From contig JOGW01000028.1 in NCBI GenBank assembly GCA_000721375.1, positions 29,784-93,783 of the forward strand: a DNA stretch of 64,000 bases, written 5' to 3'. Under the pieces are notes generated by a model. The model was given only the letters and a program-made list of their open reading frames with translations. It was not told the origin of the DNA and searched no databases. Position numbers and translations under genes: made by a program. This DNA comes from Streptomyces sp. NRRL B-3428. GTDB taxonomy: Bacteria; Actinomycetota; Actinomycetes; Streptomycetales; Streptomycetaceae. Positions 10,191 to 19,055 of this stretch are shown here, piece by piece. How positions within the stretch are numbered: position 1 is the first letter of the stretch; each line of letters opens with the position of its first letter.

Positions 10191-11636
10191 TCAGTTGCTT
10201 GCCGCGGGCGACGGCGCCGACCCGCTCGGCCCGGGCGTGGGCTCCGAGGATTCGGAGGGTTCGGAGGGTGTCGACGGCTCGCGCTCACTCGGCGGAGTGG
10301 GCGGCGCCTGCGGGCTGGGCGAGGGAGTGCCCGGCTCGGGGGTACCCGTGCCCGTGCCGGTCGTCGGGCCTCCCGTGGCGTAGATGGGGTCGATCGACAC
10401 GTGGTGCCCACTGGGCGTCTGGGACTCGATCTGGCGTATCGCTTCCTGACGCTCCTGGTCCGAGAGTTCGTCCCAAGCCATCGCGTCGTCCAGATGCGGC
10501 GAGAGCTTGTCCCAGTTCTCGCCCCTTGTCTTGATGTCGCCGCCTCGGTTTCCGGACTCGTCTCCATACTGTTCGTTCTTCTCGCGAACATCCGGGGTGT
10601 CGGCGGCATACAGGACGAACAGATCCTTGTCGCTGGTCGCTCCGTACGGCGGCTCCTGGAGTCCCTTCAAATGGTAGGCACTCAGGCGGATGTCTTCGTT
10701 CGGATTCTCTTCGATGTACTTGGTCAGCTGCGAATCGCTGAGATCGTTCAGGGTCTTTCCGTCGCCCAGGGAAAAGGCTCCCGGATTCTCCGCGATCACC
10801 GCGCGGGCAGTCTCCAGCTTGATATGCGTGATGCCCAGGGACTTGTCCGGCACGAGCGTGCGCTGCAGTGACCAGTCGAAGAACCGGCCGAACCCCGGAA
10901 GCAGTCCCTTCCCGTCCCGGTCGTGATTCTGATACCACTGCTGCTCCTGCCAGAGGATGGCGAGCAGGAGCTTCTTGCTCATCCCTGTTTCCCGCGCTGC
11001 TTTTTCGAGCGCCGCGATCTGAGCAGCCGGAACATTGACCGGATGGAGCCCGTCGTTCCCCCCGGCGAGCCGGAGCGCGATCGCAAGGGGCGAGTCACCC
11101 TTCAGCGCTTCCCTGACCAGATCGGGGTTCTCGATGCGCGTCAGTCCATCGATGACACGGAGCATCGTCGCCGCCTCGACGTCCGCGGACGTGGCCTTCC
11201 GGAGGGCGCCGTCGATGATGCCCTGCGCATGGCGCACCGGCTCGAGGTGCTCCGTGCTCCCTTCCGGGACGGCCACGGGCTTCGAGAGCTTGACCCGCCC
11301 GCTGTCCTCGACCGTGAGATCCCGTGTACGCGCGTATTCGAGTGCGCTGTTCAGATCACGTTGCGCGTCCGTCATGGCCGCGGCGAGGTCGTCATAGGTC
11401 CGGCCGAGCCCCTTCAGGCTCGTCGCCGCGGCCTCGTAGTCATCGGCGTGCTTCACGAACTTCTTGCGCGCCGCCTCTCCTGTGTCGCCCGCCCAGCACT
11501 GGCGCACAGTGGCCGCCACCTCGTCCCTGGCGAACGCCGCGAGCTCCTCGCACTTCCTGGCCGCGCGAAGGGCGTCGTCCGCCGCGTCCGTCCACATGCC
11601 AGGGTTGGCCGTCTTGAGCTCGTTGACCGAGACCAT
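10191..11636 (-). CDS. WXG100-like N-terminus fused to lysozyme-like domain
   Basis: A 481-residue protein. Residues 1 to about 107 are two helices around a CWAG turn (W48-x-G50), as in WXG100/ESX substrates, with cysteines at 29 and 47. A linker follows, then from about 200 a domain like the lysozyme/transglycosylase fold: LLLAILWQEQQWY with E231 as possible catalytic Glu, then SLGITHIK (266-273) matching the G-[LI]-x-x-I strand of goose-type and soluble transglycosylases. The last 55 residues are Pro/Ser/Glu-rich. It has no Sec signal, which fits type VII export. Start at ATG 11636 is set by GGAGGG six bases upstream and by a one-base TGATG overlap with the preceding gene. Function as a secreted wall hydrolase or toxin is inference. 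Confidence 0.72.
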   Translation of the reverse strand: MVSVNELKTANPGMWTDAADDALRAARKCEELAAFARDEVAATVRQCWAGDTGEAARKKFVKHADDYEAAATSLKGLGRTYDDLAAAMTDAQRDLNSALEYARTRDLTVEDSGRVKLSKPVAVPEGSTEHLEPVRHAQGIIDGALRKATSADVEAATMLRVIDGLTRIENPDLVREALKGDSPLAIALRLAGGNDGLHPVNVPAAQIAALEKAARETGMSKKLLLAILWQEQQWYQNHDRDGKGLLPGFGRFFDWSLQRTLVPDKSLGITHIKLETARAVIAENPGAFSLGDGKTLNDLSDSQLTKYIEENPNEDIRLSAYHLKGLQEPPYGATSDKDLFVLYAADTPDVREKNEQYGDESGNRGGDIKTRGENWDKLSPHLDDAMAWDELSDQERQEAIRQIESQTPSGHHVSIDPIYATGGPTTGTGTGTPEPGTPSPSPQAPPTPPSEREPSTPSEPSESSEPTPGPSGSAPSPAASN

Positions 11637-12064
11637 CAGCTTCCCTCCAGCGAGTCGGCAGCCGCTTGTATGCGGTCCTTCACCGACTGGTCTCCACTGA
11701 TCTGGACATCCATGGCCTTGGTCAGCGCGTCCGCCGCCGCGTCCGCAACATCCCCCAGCTCGTGCAGTCTCCGCTGCCACGAGGCGACGCAGGTGCCGTT
11801 CTCCGCCCCGGCTTCCCAGCCGGCATGAGCCTTACCGGCGGACGCGGCATCATCAAGCTTCGTATCGCCCTGGGAATCCTGCCGCATCAATTGCATTCCC
11901 GAGGCTTTGGTCGCGATCGGAGCTCTGATCAGCCCGAGGTCGGCGGCGGCCGGCAATTCACCGGGCATGCCGCCCGCATTGGCAGGACCGCTGTTCAACT
12001 GCAGCTGTCCGGCTCGCCTTTCCGAGACCTCGGCTTTGATCTGCTCCCACTCGTCCCACGCCAT
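11636..12064 (-). CDS. Helical WXG100-like partner protein
   Basis: A 142-residue soluble, mostly helical protein with no signal peptide. The second half has a GWEAG turn followed by a long amphipathic helix (WQRRLHELGDVADAAADALT), which resembles WXG100-family secretion substrates or their chaperone-like partners; I cannot assign a named family with certainty. ATG 12064 is preceded by GGGAGGG and gives a better start than the in-frame codons up to 12166. Its TGA overlaps the ATG of the WXG100-lysozyme gene, as in esx-type gene pairs, suggesting the two products interact. Confidence 0.65.
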   Translation of the reverse strand: MAWDEWEQIKAEVSERRAGQLQLNSGPANAGGMPGELPAAADLGLIRAPIATKASGMQLMRQDSQGDTKLDDAASAGKAHAGWEAGAENGTCVASWQRRLHELGDVADAAADALTKAMDVQISGDQSVKDRIQAAADSLEGS

Positions 12065-12259
12065 CCCCGTAGCCCTCCCCGTTACGGTCCCAGACCCAAG
12101 CAGACCGGCACCCGACAGCAGTGTGCTTCGAGGGTGCAATGCACGAGTAAGGGCACTGACACCCAACTACTGCTGGAGAACCGACACTTGCCCCGGCCTG
12201 TGTCGTTGCGATCACGATATCCGCAACCGCCGACAGCCGGCGTGCCGGCCCGACATGCG
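12065..12259 (-). promoter_or_regulatory. Probable promoter region of the WXG module
   Basis: A non-coding stretch upstream of the WXG pair. An inverted TTGCG...CGCAA motif sits near 12207-12227. No clear -10/-35 pair stands out. Confidence 0.3.
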
Positions 12260-12295
12260 ACTGCCCCGCACGGAAGTGATCCGGTGCGGGGCAGT
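12260..12295 (-). terminator. Terminator after ribF
   Basis: A perfect 12-bp inverted repeat (ACTGCCCCGCAC, 12260-12271, complement at 12284-12295) lies 27 bases beyond the ribF stop. Confidence 0.7.
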
Positions 12296-12321
12296 GGCAC
12301 ACGCCATGTCCAGGTCCAGGT

Positions 12322-13272
12322 CTACGCCTTGGACTCCGCGAGCATTTCCTTCGACCTCTGCACATCATCCGCAATCGCCTGAATCAGCTGCTCCAGCGAG
12401 TCGAACTTCGCCATCCCCCGTACGTACGCCACGAAGTCCACGGCCACGTGCAGCCCGTACAGATCGAGGCCGACCCGGTCGATGGCGTACGCCTCGACGG
12501 TGCGCTCCGTGCCGTCGAACTGCGGGTTGGTGCCGACCGAGATAGCGGCCGGCATGGCCTCGCCCTCGACGTGCAGATAGCCGGCATAGACGCCGTCCGC
12601 GGGGATCGCGGTGTGCGGCAGGGTCTCCACGTTGGCCGTGGGGAAGCCCAGTTCGCGGCCGCGCTGTGCGCCGCGCACGACCACGCCCTCGACGCGGTGC
12701 GGGCGGCCGAGGATCTCGGCGGCGCCCTCGACGTCGCCCTGCGCCACGAGGCGGCGGGTCAGGGTCGAGGAGAAGGGGTCGCCGCCGCCGGCCTCGCCGC
12801 GGACGAACAGGTCGATGACCTCGACCTCGTAGTCGTACGTACGGCCCTGCTCGATGAGGAACTCGACGTTGCCCGCGGCCTTGTGGCCGAAGCGGAAGTT
12901 GGGGCCCTCGACGACCACCTGGGCGTGCAGCTTGTCCACGAGGACCTTGGCCACGAAGTCGGCGGGCGACAGCTTCGAGAACTCCGTGGTGAACGGGAGG
13001 ATCAGGACGGCGTCCACGCCCAGCTCGGCCATCAGCTCGGCGCGCCGGTGATGCGGGGCGAGCAGCGGCGGATGGCTGCCGGGGCGTACGACCTCGCTGG
13101 GGTGCGGGTCGAAGGTGACCACGACGCTCGGGATGCCGAGCTCACGGGCGCGCTCCACCGCACGGCCGATGATCAGCTGGTGACCGCGGTGCACTCCGTC
13201 GTAGGAGCCGATGGTGACGACGCTGCGCCCCCAGTCCTGGGGGATGTCCTCCAAGCCACGCCAGCGCTGCAC
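12322..13272 (-). CDS. ribF: Bifunctional riboflavin kinase/FAD synthetase
   Basis: A 316-residue cytoplasmic enzyme that phosphorylates riboflavin to FMN and adenylates FMN to FAD. The N-terminal adenylyltransferase domain shows GSYDGVHRGHQ (22-32, the nucleotide-binding HxGH) and TFDPHP. The C-terminal flavokinase domain has RGRELGFPTANV (near 200) followed by GVYAG. The length is typical of bacterial RibF. GTG start at 13272 has GAGGAG eight bases upstream. In many actinobacteria ribF lies beside truB; here a large protease-NTPase gene separates them. Confidence 0.97.
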   Translation of the reverse strand: MQRWRGLEDIPQDWGRSVVTIGSYDGVHRGHQLIIGRAVERARELGIPSVVVTFDPHPSEVVRPGSHPPLLAPHHRRAELMAELGVDAVLILPFTTEFSKLSPADFVAKVLVDKLHAQVVVEGPNFRFGHKAAGNVEFLIEQGRTYDYEVEVIDLFVRGEAGGGDPFSSTLTRRLVAQGDVEGAAEILGRPHRVEGVVVRGAQRGRELGFPTANVETLPHTAIPADGVYAGYLHVEGEAMPAAISVGTNPQFDGTERTVEAYAIDRVGLDLYGLHVAVDFVAYVRGMAKFDSLEQLIQAIADDVQRSKEMLAESKA

Positions 13273-13341
13273 GGTGTTTGCTCCTCGCCGAACCTGTGTT
13301 TGTTGTTCTCGTTGCGCAGGACTAAGAGTGCCATGTCTTTT

Positions 13342-13361
13342 CCCGGGGCTCCGCCCCCGGG
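13342..13361. repeat. Dispersed GC palindrome
   Basis: CCCGGGG-CTCCGC-CCCCGGG, a 7-bp stem with a 6-base loop, between ribF and the next upstream gene. The reverse-complement form recurs at 48308-48327. Confidence 0.5.
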
Positions 13362-13420
13362 GCCCGCACCGCGGTCCGGCCCGCTGCCGCGGCCACTCGC
13401 CCGGGCCCCTGGCCCACCCC

Positions 13421-16400
13421 TCAGGCCGACACGCGCTCCCCCGCCTCGTTGGCGATCATGCGGCGGGCGCTCGGGCCGACCAGCGCCGCCCAGTCCCCGG
13501 GCGAGGCCTCCAGCCAGCCGGCGAGGGCCTGGGCGAAGTCCGGCCGAGCCCTGGCCAGCTCCACCAGACGGCGGTCGAAGGTCGCCGCGCCCTCCGGTGT
13601 GCGGACCAGGAGGAGGCCGCAGCGGTGGACCAGGGTGCGGGTCCGGTCGGCGTCGGCGCGAGCGGCCGTAGTGCCCTGGGGAGGTACGGCCGAGGTGTCC
13701 AGGGGAGATACGGCCGAGGCGCCCCGGGCAGGCACGGCCGAAGCGAGGACCTCGTCCAGGACCACCGGGTCCTGTTCCAGGCAGAGCAGGGAGTCGAGCA
13801 GCTCGGCGCGCAGGGCTCGCGACGTGCTGGAGCCGCGGGCGGCGAGCACTCGGGCCAGAGTGCGGCGGACCTCCACCGGGCCGCTCTGCAGGAGCCCGGT
13901 GACCAGCGGGAAGAGGGTGGCCCGGGCCGGCGCCCCCTGCTCAAGGCGCCGGTCGACGTAGGCGGCCGCCTGGTTCGCCGCTTCCGGACGCAGTTCGAGG
14001 AAGTCGCGTACGAGATGGGTGACCCGGCGCGCGACCGCCGGCGTGGTCACCTCGGCCAGGGCGTCGAGGACTTCAGCCGAGCCCCGGCCCGGTTCGCGCA
14101 GCCGGGTCTGGAAGGCCGCGAGTACCGGTTCGGGGTGGGTGGTCAGGGCCGCGGCGAGAGCGGCCGAGGCGAGACGGGGGTCGCCGGCCGCGTAGAACTT
14201 CAGGGCCGCGGGCAGATGACGGGCTCGCGTCAGCGGATCGCGTACGAGAAGGGAGAGCGCCGCACCGTGCAGTGCTCCGTCCTCGGGGCGTGCGTGGAGC
14301 GCGAGCGCGGCGTAGCGCAGCAGGGTGCGGTCGGCCTCCGTGGTGACGGAGGGGAGGACGAGCAGACCGTACGAGGCGGCCGCGACCCTGCGCTCGGCGC
14401 GCTCGTCGTGGGCCCAGCGGTCGACCGCGCGGCAGAGCGCGGAGGGTTCCTCCTCGGCGAGGGTCGCCAGGAGTTCGTCGCCGCGGGGGTGGGCGCAGTC
14501 GACGAGTGCCTCCATGAGGTCGTCGAGCCCGCGGTGGCGGTGGGTGTGGAGCAGGGCCTGGGCCGCGTGGGCCACGGTCGCCGCGGGGGCCGAGGCCAGC
14601 GGACGGTCGTCCGTGAACCAGCTGGTCAACAGCGGCTGCACGAGGGCAGGTTCAGCCTTGAGCAGCTCGGCCACAAGGTCCAGGCAGCGCTCGCCCTCGG
14701 GCCCCGAGTCCGCGACCACGAGGCGGCGCAGTAGGTCCAGACGGTCCTCTGCAGGCAACGGCAGCGCCCGCCAGAACCACGGCCCGAACCCGTCGTACAC
14801 CCCCCGCACCGGCCCGCGCACGAGGATGCGGTCGGTGAGCAGCCGCAGCACGGGCAGATACGGGCGGGCGTCCGGCACCCGCAGCAGTGTCTCGGTCAGC
14901 AGGTGCATCGCCCACCACGCCGCGTCCGTGGGACGCCCGCCGCCCTGCGCCCAGCGGGGTGTGCCGCGCTCCGCGAAATGGTCGGCGGCGCGGGTGAGCT
15001 CGTCGAGGCGGCGCCGGAGCCGGTCGGCGCCCTGCTGGCGTTCGAGCAGGAGCAGCGCCTGCAGGACCGGTCCGATGCGGTGGCGCGGGACGGGCAGAAC
15101 GGGTGCCGGGTCGGGGCCGGGCTTACGGGTGCGCCGCCGGGGACCGTCCACCCGCGCGGGCAGCCGGGCCGGCGCCGACGCCCGCTCCTCGGGTTCCTCA
15201 CGCCAGCGGTGCACCAGCGCGAAGAGGGCCGCGTCCAGATCAAGATGGGCGCCCTGGATCCAGTCGGCGAGCTCCTCGTGGGCGAAGCGGTAGCCGGTGC
15301 CCGCCGGCACCAGGGCACCCTCGGTGAGGACGGCGGAGGCCCAGCCCGTGGCCCACGGGAAGACCTCCTCGAAGGCGGCACGGTCCAGTTCGCCCTGCCC
15401 GGGCCCGAGACAGCGCCGCGCGGCCTCGTGCAGCCGCCCGGAGACCTTCGCCGCGAGCCGTCGTACGTCCGCGCCTCGCAGCTCCTGCAGGGCGGCGAGC
15501 CGTACGGCGATCTTCAGACAGAGCAGATCCAGATACGCGGAGAAGATCTCCGACCGGTCGGGACACCCCTCCACGGGCTCCCCGAGCGCGGCCCGCACCT
15601 CGCCCGACAGCCTTACGGCGAGGGGGTGTTCGACATCTCGCGGCGCGAGCGTTCCGTCCGGCACCCCGTACAGCGCCCGCACCCAGCCCGCCTGCGGCTC
15701 ACCGAGCTCCCCCAGGCGTACGCACGCGGGCAGCCGTCCGCCCTCCGTGGAGCCGTACGCCGCCGCCTCGTCGAAGAGCCGACCGGCCTGTTCCCAGTAC
15801 TCGGGCCGGCAGGCGACCACGAGCCGCGCCCCGGTCGCGCGCAGCCACTCCTGCGTACCCGCGCTCCACTCGGCGAGCCGGTGCGCGAGCTGCGGCGGCA
15901 TCTCCTCGGGCCCGTCGAGGAGGACGAGCAGGGGCCTGCCCGCATCGCGTACGACACGGGCGATCCGGTCGGGTCCGATGTCCCCCAGCTCTCCTTCGTC
16001 CTCGTCGGCCACGGGTACGCCCTCGGACGCGGCCACGATCCGGCCGGCGTGTGCGAGGGCCCGCCCCACCGCCTCGGCCAGCGACTCGTCCGCCGCCCGG
16101 AGGCCGGCGCCGCGCAGCCACACCGTGGGGGCGGGTGCCGCGCCGCGTGCCCGGCGCCGGGCGAGCGCGCCGAGCTCGGTGGTACGGCCGCTCCCGGGAT
16201 CCCCCACGAGCCCCAGAACGCTCTTCGCCGACCCGAGGAACTCCGTGAACTCCCGCCCCACCTCCACCCGTTCCACCGGTTCACGCTCCTCGCGCGGCAG
16301 ATCGGAGCCGACCGAGATGGCGCTCAGCTGCAGCGCTCCGGCCAGATTGAGATCGCGGCCGTACGCGGGGACGCCGGCGGCATTGCGGGTGAGCAGCTCC

Positions 16401-16984
16401 GGCAGGACACCACTGCGGTCGGCGCGGGCGGCGGCCCGCAGCGGGACCGCGAATCCCGCCGCACGGTGCCCGGAGTCGAGTGCGGTGCCGAGGACCGCGA
16501 GGACGGCCCCCGTGGCACTGTCGACCACCGGGCCGCCGGCCGCACCCCCGCCCAGCTGCAGCGCGTCGGCCGCGTCGGTCCCGACCGCCAACTCCAGTAC
16601 GCCGCCGAGCAGATGGAAACGGTCCGTCGCGGTGTACGTGACCTGCGCCCCCGCATCGAGCACGCGCGCCTCGCGCCAGCCGAGCGCGGCGATCCGCACG
16701 TAGGCGCCCGGATCGACGTCCTCGCGCACCGACAGGGGCAGCGCCCGCAGGCCGAGCCCTTCCGTCCGTACGAGCGCGAGATCGGCCTCGGGGAACGCGG
16801 TGACGGCATCGGCGGCGACCACACACGTACGGCCGCCGGGAGCGTGCAGCACGATCCGCGCGAGCCCGTCGATCGCCTCGTGGCTGGTGACGACGGTGCC
16901 GTCCTCGTCGGCGGCGAAGCCGGTGCCGCGGTGGCGGCCCGCGAGATCACAGATCCGGACCAGTTCCTCGCGACCCCCGGCCAT
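13421..16984 (-). CDS. Trypsin-like/NACHT-like NTPase/helical-repeat protein, probably inactive protease
   Basis: A 1187-residue protein. Residues 1 to about 190 resemble trypsin-like peptidases: RGTGF then TSHEAI with H35, and EADLALV with D68. The serine motif reads GAAGGP (147-152), so the nucleophile position is A149, not Ser. From 255 an NTPase domain follows with P-loop GDPGSGRTT (261-269), Arg267 replacing the usual Lys, and Walker B LLVLLDGPEE (D357), a NACHT/STAND-like pattern. Residues about 650-1180 are Leu/Ala-rich helical (HEAT/TPR-like) repeats. No membrane segment is evident. ATG 16984 has GGGGAGG nearby; longer in-frame starts lack support. Family knowledge: protease-STAND-repeat proteins are signalling or defence sensors. 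Here the role is unknown; it lies on the same strand as truB and ribF. Confidence 0.78.
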   Translation of the reverse strand: MAGGREELVRICDLAGRHRGTGFAADEDGTVVTSHEAIDGLARIVLHAPGGRTCVVAADAVTAFPEADLALVRTEGLGLRALPLSVREDVDPGAYVRIAALGWREARVLDAGAQVTYTATDRFHLLGGVLELAVGTDAADALQLGGGAAGGPVVDSATGAVLAVLGTALDSGHRAAGFAVPLRAAARADRSGVLPELLTRNAAGVPAYGRDLNLAGALQLSAISVGSDLPREEREPVERVEVGREFTEFLGSAKSVLGLVGDPGSGRTTELGALARRRARGAAPAPTVWLRGAGLRAADESLAEAVGRALAHAGRIVAASEGVPVADEDEGELGDIGPDRIARVVRDAGRPLLVLLDGPEEMPPQLAHRLAEWSAGTQEWLRATGARLVVACRPEYWEQAGRLFDEAAAYGSTEGGRLPACVRLGELGEPQAGWVRALYGVPDGTLAPRDVEHPLAVRLSGEVRAALGEPVEGCPDRSEIFSAYLDLLCLKIAVRLAALQELRGADVRRLAAKVSGRLHEAARRCLGPGQGELDRAAFEEVFPWATGWASAVLTEGALVPAGTGYRFAHEELADWIQGAHLDLDAALFALVHRWREEPEERASAPARLPARVDGPRRRTRKPGPDPAPVLPVPRHRIGPVLQALLLLERQQGADRLRRRLDELTRAADHFAERGTPRWAQGGGRPTDAAWWAMHLLTETLLRVPDARPYLPVLRLLTDRILVRGPVRGVYDGFGPWFWRALPLPAEDRLDLLRRLVVADSGPEGERCLDLVAELLKAEPALVQPLLTSWFTDDRPLASAPAATVAHAAQALLHTHRHRGLDDLMEALVDCAHPRGDELLATLAEEEPSALCRAVDRWAHDERAERRVAAASYGLLVLPSVTTEADRTLLRYAALALHARPEDGALHGAALSLLVRDPLTRARHLPAALKFYAAGDPRLASAALAAALTTHPEPVLAAFQTRLREPGRGSAEVLDALAEVTTPAVARRVTHLVRDFLELRPEAANQAAAYVDRRLEQGAPARATLFPLVTGLLQSGPVEVRRTLARVLAARGSSTSRALRAELLDSLLCLEQDPVVLDEVLASAVPARGASAVSPLDTSAVPPQGTTAARADADRTRTLVHRCGLLLVRTPEGAATFDRRLVELARARPDFAQALAGWLEASPGDWAALVGPSARRMIANEAGERVSA

Positions 16985-17133
16985 CGTTGTCCTCCCCGCG
17001 GCGCAGCTCACTTCGACCGTAGGGAGACCTGATCCGCCCCGCGCACCGCCAACCGGATGCGCCCCCTCCGAGCCGGGGGTGTGCTTCGAGCGCCTGCCTG
17101 AACGGGTGAACGGGATGGGCACCGGCACACGAA

Positions 17134-17164
17134 AGCGGCCCGAGGCCATGGGCCCCGGACCGCT
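17134..17164 (-). terminator. Terminator after truB
   Basis: Arms 17134-17147 and 17151-17164 form a 14-bp stem with two G-U pairs in the minus-strand transcript, followed by TTTC. It separates truB from the protease-NTPase gene, implying that gene has its own promoter. Confidence 0.65.
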
Positions 17165-17186
17165 CAGCACGTATCCACTGCTCCGC

Positions 17187-18092
17187 TCAGGCGAAGACGG
17201 CCAGACTCCTGGCCTTGCCCTTCAGCGACTCCACGAGCGCGACGAACCGGCCCGACGGGTCGAAGACGGCGACCGGGACGCCGGACCCGTACTCGTCCGG
17301 CATCTCGATGCGGACGCCGTTCAGGAGGAGCTGAGCGCGCTTCGCGTCCACCTCCCAGCGCGGGAACGCCGCGGCTGCCGCCTCGGCGACCGGCATCACC
17401 GTGAGCGACTCCTGGAGCTGGTCGAGCGTGCGCGCCGAGTCCAGCTTGTAGGGGCCCACCCGCGTACGACGCAGCGCCGTCAGATGTCCGCCGACCCCGA
17501 GGTCCGCACCCAGGTCCCGCGCGAGCGCCCTGATGTACGTGCCAGAGGAGCAGACCACCGACACGACCAGGTCCATGACGGCGGTGCCGTCCTCGGCCAC
17601 CGCGTCCCGCACGTCGTACACCGCGAAGGACGAGACCGTCACCGGCCGGGCCGGGATCTCGAACTCCTCGCCGTCGCGCGCCCGCTTGTAGGAGCGCACA
17701 CCGTTGATCTTGATCGCGCTGACCTTGGACGGGACCTGCATGATCTCGCCGGTCAGCTTGGCGATCCCGGCGTCGACGGCCTCGCGGGTCACCTTGGACG
17801 CGTCCGCCGACGAGGTGATCTCGCCCTCGGCGTCGTCCGTCACGGAGTTCTGCCCGAGCCGGATCGTGCCCAGGTACTCCTTCTCCGTCAGGGCGAGGTG
17901 CCCGAGGAGCTTGGTGGCGCGCTCGACACCGAGGACCAGGACGCCGGTCGCCATCGGATCGAGCGTGCCCGCGTGGCCGACCCGGCGGGTCTTGGCGATC
18001 CCGCGCATCTTGGCGACCACGTCATGCGAAGTGAAGCCGGACGGCTTGTCGACAATGACAAGACCGTCCGGCGTCGTCTGCTGCTTGCTCAT
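17187..18092 (-). CDS. truB: tRNA pseudouridine-55 synthase
   Basis: A 301-residue enzyme that converts U55 in the T-loop of most tRNAs to pseudouridine. The catalytic aspartate lies in GHAGTLDPMATG (D45), preceded by the family start LVIVDKPSGFTSHDVV. The C-terminal half contains the expected RNA-binding region. Length and order are standard. Its ATG overlaps the rbfA stop by four bases (ATGA), so the two are translationally coupled in the nusA-infB operon. Confidence 0.97.
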   Translation of the reverse strand: MSKQQTTPDGLVIVDKPSGFTSHDVVAKMRGIAKTRRVGHAGTLDPMATGVLVLGVERATKLLGHLALTEKEYLGTIRLGQNSVTDDAEGEITSSADASKVTREAVDAGIAKLTGEIMQVPSKVSAIKINGVRSYKRARDGEEFEIPARPVTVSSFAVYDVRDAVAEDGTAVMDLVVSVVCSSGTYIRALARDLGADLGVGGHLTALRRTRVGPYKLDSARTLDQLQESLTVMPVAEAAAAAFPRWEVDAKRAQLLLNGVRIEMPDEYGSGVPVAVFDPSGRFVALVESLKGKARSLAVFA

Positions 18093-18535
18093 GCGGAAGC
18101 GTCGTCCTCGTCCTCTTCCGGCTTCTTGTACGGGTCCGCCTCACCGGCGTACGCCGCGCCCGAGGACGCCTCGCGCACGGCCTCGTCGGAGGCCCGCGCA
18201 CGGTCGAGGAGGTCCTCGATGGTCTTGGCGTTCTCCGGCAGCGCGTCGGCCACGAAGGTCAGCGTCGGCGTGAACTTCACACCGGCCGCCGCGCCCACCG
18301 CGGACCGCAGAACACCCTTGGCGCTCTCCAGGCCACGGGCCGCGTTCTCGCGGTCCTCGTCGTCGCCGTAGACCGTGTAGAAGACGGTCGCCTCCCGCAG
18401 ATCGCCGGTGACCCTCGTGTCCGTGATGGTCACATGGGTGCCGAGCCGCGGGTCCTTGACCCCGCGCTGCAGCTTCTGTGCGACCACTTCCCGGATGAGG
18501 TCCGCCAGCTTCTTCGCCCGCGCGTTGTCGGCCAC
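18089..18535 (-). CDS. rbfA: Ribosome-binding factor A
   Basis: A 148-residue KH-type protein that helps 16S rRNA maturation and late 30S assembly. The family core is visible: RAKKLADLIREVVAQKLQ at the start and DPRLGTHVTITDTRVTGDL. The C-terminal 25 residues are an acidic tail (PEEDEDD), common in actinobacteria. GTG 18535 (VADNARAKK) is preferred over upstream codons reaching 18619 because it matches the family start and has AGGGAG upstream. Confidence 0.95.
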   Translation of the reverse strand: MADNARAKKLADLIREVVAQKLQRGVKDPRLGTHVTITDTRVTGDLREATVFYTVYGDDEDRENAARGLESAKGVLRSAVGAAAGVKFTPTLTFVADALPENAKTIEDLLDRARASDEAVREASSGAAYAGEADPYKKPEEDEDDASA

Positions 18536-18611
18536 TGGTCCGTCTCCCTCTGTGTTTCTTCCGGACGTACGTCTCGTACGCCGCATACATCCCGTACGCG
18601 TCCTGCGTACG

Positions 18612-18905
18612 TCAATCATCGTCCCCGTGCAGCCGCCTGCGCACCGAGAGCAGCTCCACCTCGGGGCGTGCGGCCATCAGCCGCTCGCACCGGTCGAGCA
18701 CGTCGGACAGGTGCCCCGTGTCCCCGGAGACCATCGCGACGCCGATCTCGGCCCTGCGGTGGAGGTCCTGGTCGCCGACCTCCGCCACGCTGACCGCGAA
18801 CTTGCGGTGCAGCTCGGCGACGATCGGGCGGACGACGGAGCGCTTCTCCTTCAACGACCGTACGTCGCCGAGGAGCAAATCGAAGGACAGAGTCCCTACG
18901 TACAT
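18612..18905 (-). CDS. ylxP: DUF503 / YlxP-family protein
   Basis: A 97-residue protein of the DUF503 family found between infB and rbfA in many Gram-positive bacteria and linked to translation or ribosome assembly; the biochemical role is not settled. The signature start MYVGTLSFDLLLGDVRSLK followed by EKRSVVRPI is clear. It follows infB by about 150 bases and precedes rbfA by 76. Confidence 0.92.
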   Translation of the reverse strand: MYVGTLSFDLLLGDVRSLKEKRSVVRPIVAELHRKFAVSVAEVGDQDLHRRAEIGVAMVSGDTGHLSDVLDRCERLMAARPEVELLSVRRRLHGDDD

Positions 18906-18986
18906 GTAAGTCCGGATCCCCGCCGGTACGGGTTAGACGGCGCCCTGCTCGCTTGCGCAGGAGCTTGCAAACCGTACCCGCAACGG

Positions 18987-19027
18987 CCGGGGCCGATCGA
19001 CGGAATTTCTCCGTCGACCGGCCCCGG
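18987..19027 (-). terminator. Hairpin after infB
   Basis: Eighteen-base arms (18987-19004 and 19010-19027) with one mismatch that is a G-U pair in the minus-strand RNA, and a 5-base loop. It stands between infB and ylxP, so it may attenuate rather than fully stop read-through into ylxP-rbfA-truB. Confidence 0.7.
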
Positions 19028-19055
19028 ATCACGCTGTCGCGATCAGTGCGTGGCG

